From a virus, in the IMG/VR virus record IMGVR_UViG_3300025687_000218, positions 1 through 29,245 of that record: a DNA stretch of 29,245 nucleotides; one strand, 5' to 3'. A program made the translations under genes and the position numbers. This document shows positions 1 to 6,358 of the stretch, in pieces (the first letter of the stretch is position 1; each line of letters begins with the position of its first letter). Under the pieces are notes generated by a model, which saw nothing but the letters and a program-made list of their open reading frames with translations, ran no database searches and was not told the DNA's origin.

Positions 1-157
1 TCAGATTGAGATGGCATGCGGTGAGCATGACGAGATCATGGATGCTGTGCGCAGATCAGATACATTCACTCAAGTCAGTGAAGATTACATGGACGATGAA
101 TATGCCGATGAAGATTATTCAGAAGGATATGCAGGCTATGTATATCAAGATATGAAT
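1..157. repeat. Terminal direct repeat, left copy
   Basis: Bases 1-157 match 29089-29245 except at positions 29 (G here, A in the right copy) and 31 (C here, T there). A direct repeat exactly at both ends of a sequence is the usual sign of a circular or terminally redundant phage genome read past its starting point. The unit length is then 29,088 bp. A genuine physical terminal repeat is the alternative, but the repeat lies inside one open gene, which favours circular permutation. Confidence 0.9.
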
Positions 158-163
158 GACTAA
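1..163 (+). CDS. 3' part of small acidic junction-spanning protein
   Basis: This is the C-terminal part of a gene that begins at 28970, on the other side of the assembly junction. The reading frame enters at base 2 and stops at 161-163 (TAA). Joined with the other end, the protein is about 93 residues. The tail of the protein is very acidic and tyrosine-rich, with repeated D, E and Y and motifs such as DDEYADEDYSEGYAGYVYQD. It ends 15 bases before the portal gene, so it is probably co-transcribed with it. No function is recognised. The codon at 29-31 is GAC (Asp) here, but AAT (Asn) in the copy at 29117-29119. Confidence 0.75.
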   Translation, partial: QIEMACGEHDEIMDAVRRSDTFTQVSEDYMDDEYADEDYSEGYAGYVYQDMND

Positions 164-178
164 CATCGGAAACAATAT

Positions 179-1783
179 ATGAATGCCCACGAACTTATAA
201 AGAAAAATCCAATATATAACGCTACCTTTGAACAGATGCTTGCTCTACAGTATGGCTATCTAGGTGGCTATGTGTTTAAAACATATGTGCGTAAGAAAAG
301 ACCAAGTGAAGATAGCAATCTTTACATCGATCTTGTAAAAAATACAGTAGCACAACCTATCTGCCGTTACATCGTTGACACTATCAACGATGTTTTGTTT
401 GAGCCAGGTGTCAAGCGCGATATCAGATTCGCTACGCCTGCTGGCGCATACATCGATCCAAAGAACACAGAATGGGCAGAACTATTTTTATTAGACGCAG
501 ACCTCAACAATAGAAACCTGAATGGTTTCATGGAACAAGTCGGTGATCTAACTAGCATCTATGGTCATTGCTGGGTGTTCGTCGATATGCCTAAAGAAGA
601 TGAAGGCAATCTAGGTAGACCATATGTTGTAGCATTGAATCCATTGAATGTCTGGGACTGGGAGTGGGAACAGTTCGGCGGCAAGCCAATGGTCAAATAT
701 GTCAAAGTATTAGAAAGCGAAGACCATGAGAATTATTACATCAAATGCTATCATCTTGGTACAGAAGAATATCCAAGTTATTGGAGAAGTTACAAAGTAG
801 GTAAGAATGTCGCTAAAGGTGACGTAGAAGTTATCGGTGAAGGTGTCTATCCAGCAGGCATGGCTATACCTGGATTCATAGTCTATGGTCGCCGTGATCC
901 AAGAAGCATCGATGTTGGCGTGAGCGATATTGACTCAGCAGTAGACGCACAACGCGAACTATACAAACTAGAATGCGAAGCATATACTGCCATACAGTTC
1001 GCACACACTATCATACGCGCAGACAAAGGCGTGAGCATTCCAGTACATGCTGGTGCTATCGTCAGAGCAAGCGAAGGTCAAGTCAGCGCGATACCTATCG
1101 ATACTGGTGATGTTGATAAGATCATAGCAAAGCAAGATCATATCTTACAACATATTGAAGCATTGACAGGTCTTGGTGGATTGCGTAATAGCAAGAATCA
1201 GATCGCGTCAGGCGTAGCCATCATAGAGGAACGAAAAACATTACATAGACTCGCAAAGAGCAAAGCCCGCTTGATGGAAGTTGCTGAAGAATTGATCTTT
1301 ACCTACGCTGCTAGATTCATGGGTATGCGTTGGGCAGGAGAAGTGATCTATAACACAGATTACGAAGCACATGATACAAATTATAGATTAGCATTGATCG
1401 AAAAAGCCAAATCATTGGTACAAGGTAATGCTATCGTTGATAACCTTGTGGTCAAAGAGATCATCGCTATGTTAGCACCTGATGAGAAGGTTGCTCAATA
1501 CGAGCAAGCATATATCGATACGATCACAGATCCACAAGTAAAAGAATTGATGACACAAGACGCGGAACAAGTATTGAGCCGTGATCTTGGAAGTCAGATC
1601 GTCACTCCAGAAGACTTTGGTGAAAATCAAGCAGTCTATGGTGATGATACAGAATATGATAGTGGCGAAGCCTATGATATTGATGATCAAGGCATCGGCA
1701 CTCCAGTAACATATACTGGACAATCATACTATACCCAACAGGCTATTGCTACTCAGTTAACTGGTATCAATACTGGAAGGTAA
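179..1783 (+). CDS. Portal protein
   Basis: The product is a 534-residue protein predicted to form the dodecameric portal ring at one capsid vertex, through which DNA is packaged and to which the neck attaches. The N-terminal half carries the alpha/beta pattern of siphovirus portals, with conserved-looking stretches such as VAQPICRYIVDTINDVLFEP and a segment near residue 125 (GDLTSIYGHCWVFVDMP). A long helical region with QIASGVAIIEERKTLHRL follows around residues 340-360. Length fits the family (400-550). The ATG at 179 has only a weak GGAAA ribosome site. Across the circular junction it follows the terminase block, and scaffold and capsid genes come next, which is the classical head-gene order. 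The acidic tail after residue 480 is not distinctive. Confidence 0.85.
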   Translation: MNAHELIKKNPIYNATFEQMLALQYGYLGGYVFKTYVRKKRPSEDSNLYIDLVKNTVAQPICRYIVDTINDVLFEPGVKRDIRFATPAGAYIDPKNTEWAELFLLDADLNNRNLNGFMEQVGDLTSIYGHCWVFVDMPKEDEGNLGRPYVVALNPLNVWDWEWEQFGGKPMVKYVKVLESEDHENYYIKCYHLGTEEYPSYWRSYKVGKNVAKGDVEVIGEGVYPAGMAIPGFIVYGRRDPRSIDVGVSDIDSAVDAQRELYKLECEAYTAIQFAHTIIRADKGVSIPVHAGAIVRASEGQVSAIPIDTGDVDKIIAKQDHILQHIEALTGLGGLRNSKNQIASGVAIIEERKTLHRLAKSKARLMEVAEELIFTYAARFMGMRWAGEVIYNTDYEAHDTNYRLALIEKAKSLVQGNAIVDNLVVKEIIAMLAPDEKVAQYEQAYIDTITDPQVKELMTQDAEQVLSRDLGSQIVTPEDFGENQAVYGDDTEYDSGEAYDIDDQGIGTPVTYTGQSYYTQQAIATQLTGINTGR

Positions 1784-1816
1784 TTTCGTTTGTTACGATA
1801 TAACTAAGAGGAAATT

Positions 1817-2599
1817 ATGACAGAAGAAACTTTCGTTGGCAACGATACAGCCCCTGAAGCAGAACAGGGTACAAATGATGCCGTTGATGGAAAAGTAAAC
1901 CCAGGTGCTATACGCAAAAGCACTACAAGTTCAATATTGAACGCATTGTCACAAGCAAGCGGTCAACATTTTGAAAGTGTAGAAGCAGCATTAGCATACG
2001 TGGCACGTACTTCAAGTCAGCGTAGCGGTGGCAACGTACAGCCAGTGGAATCAGAACCTGCTGATGATACACGCATGGGGCGTGATGTGGGTGATGATAA
2101 TACTGATCTACGCGAACAGTTCATGAAACTACAACGCAATCTCGCTCAAAAAGATAGAGCATTGCGTATGAAGGAGTTAGACACTGAGATATTACGCAAT
2201 ATGGGCGATAGATTTGATCCTGACCTTCAGGATTATGCTTTACAAAAAATAAAGTCAAATCTACAGTTTAAGCGTGATGGATCATATGCTATCATTAATT
2301 CAAAGGGTCAGGAACGTTATGGCATGGACGGTAATCCATTAACAATAAGAGGCTTGATTGATGAAGTCGCTAAAGGTAACCCTAAGTTACTGAAAGGTGG
2401 CAGTCAGACAAGCGGTTCTGGATTGCGTCCAGGACAGAATCAGTTCGCAGGTGCGCCATTAGATCAGATACCAGACTATAGCAAAGATCCTGCTGCTTTC
2501 AACGCATGGGCAGCAAAGATGGGCTTAGGTAAAGGTGTAGGATTGAAGGCACAGACTGTGAGTGCGACTGTCAGTACACAAGCCAGAAAAGTATTATAA
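1817..2599 (+). CDS. Probable capsid scaffolding protein
   Basis: This 260-residue protein lies between portal and major capsid genes, where scaffolds or capsid proteases usually sit. The N-terminus is acidic and low in complexity (residues 1-35). A predicted helical or coiled-coil section rich in charged residues follows at about 95-135 (REQFMKLQRNLAQKDRALRM). The C-terminal third is Gly, Ser and Lys rich and basic, as expected for a scaffold segment contacting the capsid shell. I see no protease motif. A GAGG ribosome site lies 6 bases before the ATG. The assignment rests on position and composition rather than on a recognised domain. Confidence 0.6.
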   Translation: MTEETFVGNDTAPEAEQGTNDAVDGKVNPGAIRKSTTSSILNALSQASGQHFESVEAALAYVARTSSQRSGGNVQPVESEPADDTRMGRDVGDDNTDLREQFMKLQRNLAQKDRALRMKELDTEILRNMGDRFDPDLQDYALQKIKSNLQFKRDGSYAIINSKGQERYGMDGNPLTIRGLIDEVAKGNPKLLKGGSQTSGSGLRPGQNQFAGAPLDQIPDYSKDPAAFNAWAAKMGLGKGVGLKAQTVSATVSTQARKVL

Positions 2600-2621
2600 C
2601 GCCAACTAAAGGAGAATTATC

Positions 2622-3671
2622 ATGGCTTATATATTAGGTGGTGGCAACAATGAAGCCGATGGTTTCACAACTGCTATCGCAAATTTCGCTCTACGTGCCA
2701 TGCACGAAAGCACTGGTCTAGTAGAGTTCACACAAGTTGTTGCCCCAAATCAGGGTAATCAATACTTGGTACCAAACTTCGCACCAATCACATATCAAGA
2801 CTACACTCCAGTTAATGGAGACGGTGGTTTTGCTTCAGGTGGTGCCGTTGAACAGAATCCTTCACTAGGACAAGGTTCAATCACAGCAACTCCAGCAGTC
2901 GCAGCAACAGCATTTGACGTATTCTACGCATGGACTACATCATTTGAACTAGCAGCAACTCTAGGTGCTGAACTTGGTGAATCATATGGTGAAAAAGTCG
3001 ATGCCCGCGTTTGCGCAGCATTCTTAGATTTCAAAGCCACACCAAGCAACAGTAACTATTCACCAACACCTGCTGACGGTTTCGCACGTCCAACACAATT
3101 GGGCGCAATGGAACTATTAGCCGCTGGTGATACAGCAGGTACTTGGACTGATGGCTTCACTGCTAACAGTGTTCTAGGACTTGTTCGTAACGTAAAGCAA
3201 AACTACAAAGTAGCCCGTCTACCAGGCACTCCAATCATCGTATTGGACAGCAATGGTAACGCAGCAACAGTATCAGCAACTCCAGTAGGACAAGAAGGTT
3301 CTTCATTGAATCGTATGCTTGCTGAATTGACTGGTGGTGCTGTTTCTCAATCAGGTGGATCAAACTTGTCAGCACTCGGTAACGAGTTGTTGTCAACTGG
3401 TCGCATCGAGAGCGTGTACGGATGTGCTGTGATCTTCACAACATTCCTACCAAGCGCAACTCGCACTGTAGCAGCCACAACTTCATTATCAGTATTGGTA
3501 GGTGGATACTTCCACGAGACTGCGATCTTCACAGTCCTCAAAGAAGGTCTACAGATCAAGATGGGTGAGAAGCCAGGCGGACTACAAATGTGGTTGACTG
3601 GTCTTGCTTATATGGGTGCAGGTGTTGCCGATAAGCGTCGTGGTGGAGCAATCAATATCGTTCAAGCCTAA
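2622..3671 (+). CDS. Major capsid protein
   Basis: This 349-residue protein directly follows the scaffold candidate and is preceded by a strong AAGGAG ribosome site 9 bases before its ATG. It starts with an N-terminal helix containing FALRAMHESTGLVEFTQVV. Internal stretches include TAFDVFYAWTTSFELAATLG and a C-terminal segment ending in ADKRRGGAINIVQA. Size, position and strong translation signal fit a HK97-fold shell protein. There is no long cleavable N-terminal delta domain. The fold is inferred from context and size, since I cannot align it to a structure. Confidence 0.85.
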   Translation: MAYILGGGNNEADGFTTAIANFALRAMHESTGLVEFTQVVAPNQGNQYLVPNFAPITYQDYTPVNGDGGFASGGAVEQNPSLGQGSITATPAVAATAFDVFYAWTTSFELAATLGAELGESYGEKVDARVCAAFLDFKATPSNSNYSPTPADGFARPTQLGAMELLAAGDTAGTWTDGFTANSVLGLVRNVKQNYKVARLPGTPIIVLDSNGNAATVSATPVGQEGSSLNRMLAELTGGAVSQSGGSNLSALGNELLSTGRIESVYGCAVIFTTFLPSATRTVAATTSLSVLVGGYFHETAIFTVLKEGLQIKMGEKPGGLQMWLTGLAYMGAGVADKRRGGAINIVQA

Positions 3672-3701
3672 TCGTTTGAATTAGTATAGGGAACAAATAA
3701 T

Positions 3702-4229
3702 ATGTCAGTACCATATCAAAGAGTTAGCAACGCAACTGTATCAGATATCATATTTTATGATCCTGCGGCAGAAAGGCGCGCAAGTCAAATGAATGTTAAT
3801 TGGGATGTCTACTTCAAAGTAGGTAGTCAAGAGATCCTGTATCAACTAGAATTTGGCTGGTGGCCAAAGTATTGTGATACTGTATTAGGTGCGACATATT
3901 ACACTAACTTACCTAATGGTGCGCTTATCTCAGCATTCAATCCAAGTTTGCTCATCAAAAATGATCAGACTTTGATACGCCTTGACACGTTCATGGCAGT
4001 CAAGATTTTCTACGAGAGCATTGTATCAGACGTAGCAAACGTTAATGATGTTGACAGAGCAAACTATGATCATGCTCTCCGTAGATATATGACTGAATGG
4101 GAAAAGGCACTACAGTTGATGAACTTCTATGATCTGAACCAAGACGCTCCTAACGGTCCAACGACTAAGTTAGAAGAGAACTGGACAGCAGACGTAGATT
4201 ACTTCAACAACGACAGGAGATATTTCTGA
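3702..4229 (+). CDS. Head-tail connector or neck protein candidate
   Basis: This 175-residue protein follows the major capsid gene, the usual place for head completion or adaptor proteins. It is rich in aromatic residues, with a WGWWPKY-like patch (FGWWPKYC) near residue 53. A helical segment at about 110-145 (YDHALRRYMTEWEKALQLMN) resembles the helices of adaptor proteins. No named family is recognised. The stop codon overlaps the next start as TGATG, so the two products are probably made together. A decoration or minor capsid protein is the alternative. Confidence 0.5.
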   Translation: MSVPYQRVSNATVSDIIFYDPAAERRASQMNVNWDVYFKVGSQEILYQLEFGWWPKYCDTVLGATYYTNLPNGALISAFNPSLLIKNDQTLIRLDTFMAVKIFYESIVSDVANVNDVDRANYDHALRRYMTEWEKALQLMNFYDLNQDAPNGPTTKLEENWTADVDYFNNDRRYF

Positions 4230-4651
4230 TGCCAAGTGGACACCAACCATTTTTAGTGAAGGAGACTGTCATTGAATATATGCGAGAGGTCTGTAATAAA
4301 CTTACACCTATCGTAGAAGTCACTGGCACATATCCAAGCACTGATGATATTGTTCCATTTGGTGTCTATGTTCGCGATTGTCATCCAGTTTCAAGAGAAT
4401 TGAATCAGGGTGCTATCACGAACTGCGGAAAAATCTACACTGTGACAGATGAGTTTGAGATATTGTATGTCTCATTCCAAGATGACCCACAGAGTATTGT
4501 CGTATTAGGTGCGATAAATGATCTTGCTGCTGACACTGTTATTTTTGATGGTTACATCACTGTGACTTTCACAAAAACAGAAGTATTAGGCAATCGTAGT
4601 GAAAAGCATACCTATACATTCAACATGACTAGATTGGATTTTAATGATTGA
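4229..4651 (+). CDS. Head completion or tail terminator candidate
   Basis: This 140-residue, mostly beta protein is translated from an ATG overlapping the upstream stop, with an AGGAG site 8 bases before it. It lies immediately upstream of the probable tail-tube gene. In lambda-like and HK97-like phages that slot usually holds the tail terminator or head-tail joining protein, which caps the tail tube and docks it to the head. The strand pattern (EFEILYVSFQDDP, then YITVTFTKTEVLG) would suit such a small alpha/beta or beta protein. I do not recognise a specific family. Confidence 0.5.
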   Translation: MPSGHQPFLVKETVIEYMREVCNKLTPIVEVTGTYPSTDDIVPFGVYVRDCHPVSRELNQGAITNCGKIYTVTDEFEILYVSFQDDPQSIVVLGAINDLAADTVIFDGYITVTFTKTEVLGNRSEKHTYTFNMTRLDFND

Positions 4652-4678
4652 TGCCAACAAACTTATAGGAGAAACACA

Positions 4679-5206
4679 ATGGCACGCATAACAGTAAATG
4701 AGACTGGTACACAGCCTCTATTGATCATATCAACTGATGTTGCTAATGGCAACATTCAGACTGGTAATATCGTAGGTGCTAACGCATTATCAGTAGGATG
4801 TCTACAAGATATCACAATCACCAGCAGTACTGGCGTGTTCAGTTGGACAGATTTCTGTTCAGTGGATATAAACAAACTACCAACTCCAGCAGATAACGAA
4901 ATCGCTACTAATGTCGTCATCGACGATGAGAAGTATTTCGGAAATAGTTCTGCCGCAGGCAACAGTGCTGCGAATCTTGGAATGGCAAGTTTGAGCCAGA
5001 ACAAAGTAGAGGTACAGTTCCTAGTTGTATGGAACAATGATGACCTCGCTAACGTTGTAAATGGTGGTCAATCAAACGGAACTTATTGGACTTCAGGTGT
5101 CGGCTACGTCACAAGCCTAGCCCCAACTGTAAGCCCAGAAGCCCCTGTTTGGGTCACACCGATGACACTCGCTGTCGACGGTACCATGTACAATGGTAAT
5201 GGTTGA
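4679..5206 (+). CDS. Probable major tail (tube) protein
   Basis: This 175-residue protein, with a strong AGGAG ribosome site, sits between the neck genes and the tail chaperones, the standard place for the tube subunit. It is beta-rich and low in charge, with a C-terminal Gly/Asn-rich end. A short hairpin overlaps its stop codon and a strong intrinsic terminator follows at once. This is common after highly expressed capsid and tube genes, because it limits read-through into assembly genes needed in small amounts. No sheath gene accompanies it, supporting a non-contractile tail. A decoration protein is the main alternative. Confidence 0.6.
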   Translation: MARITVNETGTQPLLIISTDVANGNIQTGNIVGANALSVGCLQDITITSSTGVFSWTDFCSVDINKLPTPADNEIATNVVIDDEKYFGNSSAAGNSAANLGMASLSQNKVEVQFLVVWNNDDLANVVNGGQSNGTYWTSGVGYVTSLAPTVSPEAPVWVTPMTLAVDGTMYNGNG

Positions 5207-5228
5207 TATTTTGTAATATCAAAAATAT

Positions 5229-5258
5229 GGAGAGAGGTAGAGATATCTCTCTCCTTTT
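5229..5258 (+). terminator. Rho-independent terminator after tail-tube gene
   Basis: Bases 5229-5254 form an 11-bp stem (GGAGAGAGGTA with TATCTCTCTCC, one G-T pair) closed by a GAGA tetraloop of the GNRA type, followed by TTTT. A smaller hairpin (GATATT, loop TTGT, AATATC, 5205-5220) overlaps the stop codon just upstream. Together they separate the head and tube transcription unit from the chaperone and tail-assembly genes. Confidence 0.85.
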
Positions 5259-5275
5259 ATATTGGAGAACAAATC

Positions 5276-5455
5276 ATGAGCAACGACTGGCTCGACAATG
5301 ATTACGATAAACTACGCAGCCTCTTAGCAGATGAGGCAAAGATGATGCCTATATTAGACAATATGATGGCATCTATAAAACAACTCAAGGCGAAACAAGC
5401 ATTTCGCATAGCATTGATTAATCAACTGATTGAAAGTCATGAAGATAATCAATAA
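5276..5455 (+). CDS. Small hypothetical protein (59 aa)
   Basis: This short open frame starts with an ATG behind a clear TTGGAG ribosome site, 9 bases upstream, and ends at TAA 5453-5455. The product is a mostly helical, charged protein (MSNDWLDNDYDKLRSLLADE at its start), without a signal peptide or membrane segment. It lies between the tail-tube terminator and the tail chaperones, so it may be an accessory tail assembly protein, but nothing in it identifies a function. Its stop codon overlaps the ATAAATA box of the next promoter candidate. Confidence 0.65.
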   Translation: MSNDWLDNDYDKLRSLLADEAKMMPILDNMMASIKQLKAKQAFRIALINQLIESHEDNQ

Positions 5456-5463
5456 ATATTAAT
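5451..5463 (+). promoter_or_regulatory. T4-late-like promoter box before tail chaperones
   Basis: AATAAATATTAAT at 5451-5463 resembles the T4 late promoter TATAAATACTATT and lies 28 bases before the chaperone start. With T4 spacing, +1 would be at 5464. It follows the terminator at 5229-5258, so it could restart transcription of the tail genes. It overlaps a TAA stop codon, which raises the chance of coincidence. Confidence 0.45.
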
Positions 5464-5485
5464 ATAACAAACGAAGGACTAACAA

Positions 5486-5830
5486 ATGAACATTAAGAAA
5501 TACGCAAGCAAACCAACACTTATAGAAATAGTTTTAGATGATAAGGATCTTGTTGAACGATACAATGAACCTATCACATTTTATACCTATGATGTCGTAG
5601 GTATGTCAACTTATTTTGAATTTTTTAACGCACGCTCAAATAACGAATTTACTAATCTAGATAAGATGATGAAAGCCATGATCTTGGATAAAGATGGTAA
5701 AAAAGTATTAGCAGATGATGAAGATTTACCTATCGATATCGCAGCAGCAGCGATTAACAAGATCGGTGAAATCTTGGGAAAGTCACTGAGCAAGACATCG
5801 ACCCAAGAAGTTGGGAAACATCAAGAATGA
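5486..5830 (+). CDS. Tail assembly chaperone G-like
   Basis: This 114-residue acidic protein matches lambda gpG in size, position (just before the tape measure region) and translation mechanism. It is predicted to coat the tape measure protein during tail assembly and is not expected in the finished virion. Codon 98-99 (GGA AAG) lies in a GGGAAAG heptamer at 5776-5782 in the correct phase for -1 slippage, so a minority of ribosomes should continue into the next frame and make a 185-residue G-T fusion. The unshifted product has 15 more residues after the slip point. The ribosome site is GAAGGA, 11 bases before the ATG. Confidence 0.85.
   Translation: MNIKKYASKPTLIEIVLDDKDLVERYNEPITFYTYDVVGMSTYFEFFNARSNNEFTNLDKMMKAMILDKDGKKVLADDEDLPIDIAAAAINKIGEILGKSLSKTSTQEVGKHQE
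5776..5782 (+). promoter_or_regulatory. Programmed -1 frameshift site (GGGAAAG)
   Basis: The heptamer is phased as G GGA AAG in the G frame, exactly the X XXY YYZ arrangement needed for -1 slippage, and is the same heptamer used by lambda G/GT. After slipping, the frame reads GTC ACT GAG and stays open through 5827 into the downstream 71-codon ORF up to 6042. A second GGGAAAC at 5813-5819 is out of phase and is not the site. Confidence 0.92.
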
Positions 5831-6042
5831 TCACTATAGGTCGCATGGCAGAAAGATATCATATGTTACCACATCAAGTGGAACAGAATGCCACGACCTA
5901 TGATCTCATGATTGCTGATGTTCTTGCTACATATGAACGATATGAGCAAAGTAAAAAATCAGGTAAATATGATCCAGGTGTATACAAGTATACTACTGAA
6001 GAATTGATGGCAATAAACGAGAGGGCTAAAATTGGCAAGTAA
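5827..6042 (+). CDS. Tail chaperone T domain (made as G-T frameshift fusion)
   Basis: The frame containing this ORF is open from the slippery site at 5776-5782, so the likely product is a fusion: 99 residues from G, then 86 residues read from 5782 to 6039 (185 residues in total). The linker begins VTEQDIDPRSWETSR and flows into ITIGRMAERYHMLPHQVEQN. In lambda the T domain recruits the tail-tube protein to the tape measure. An internal ATG at 5827 overlaps the G stop as ATGA, so a separate 71-residue product is possible, but it lacks its own ribosome site. The T domain is helical (HQVEQNATTYDLMIADVLATYERY). Confidence 0.8.
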   Translation: MITIGRMAERYHMLPHQVEQNATTYDLMIADVLATYERYEQSKKSGKYDPGVYKYTTEELMAINERAKIGK

Positions 6043-6358
6043 CTGCGTCAGAAGATTGAATAAAGTACTTGAGGTTCTTGATGAAAAGAACATCAGTACC
6101 GTCGCCTATGACGCATTTAAAGACAATACACCAGTAGGTGACCCTAATAGATGGAAAACAAAATATAAACCAAAAAATTACAAACCAGGTAATGCTAGAC
6201 GCAAGACAGTTTTAAAGAACAATGAGATACAAGCAAATTATCCATATGCTCAACGTCTTGAAGAAGGATATAGTAGTCAAGCACCAAAAGGTATGACAGA
6301 ACCTACCTTAGAAAAAGTGCGCGATTATGTCTATCAACAGTTAGGGATTAAAATATAA
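6032..6358 (+). CDS. HK97 gp10-like tail completion/connector protein
   Basis: This 108-residue basic protein has the hallmarks of HK97 gp10-like proteins: an early TPVGDPNRWK stretch (residues 35-44), a basic middle rich in K, R and N, and YPYAQRLEEGYSSQAPKGM (residues 71-89) before a C-terminal helix. In HK97-type phages this protein takes part in head-tail joining or tail completion. The start is TTG at 6032, because a GAGAGG site sits about 7 bases upstream and no ATG lies nearby. It overlaps the chaperone stop and the tape measure ATG (TAATG). Its place between chaperone and tape measure is unusual, since it normally lies upstream of the tail-tube gene. Confidence 0.65.
   Translation: MASNCVRRLNKVLEVLDEKNISTVAYDAFKDNTPVGDPNRWKTKYKPKNYKPGNARRKTVLKNNEIQANYPYAQRLEEGYSSQAPKGMTEPTLEKVRDYVYQQLGIKI

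Noticed and set aside
5813-5819. Second slippery-looking heptamer GGGAAAC
   Set aside because: It reads GGG AAA C in the G frame, so it is out of phase for -1 slippage; the GGGAAAG at 5776 is correctly phased.
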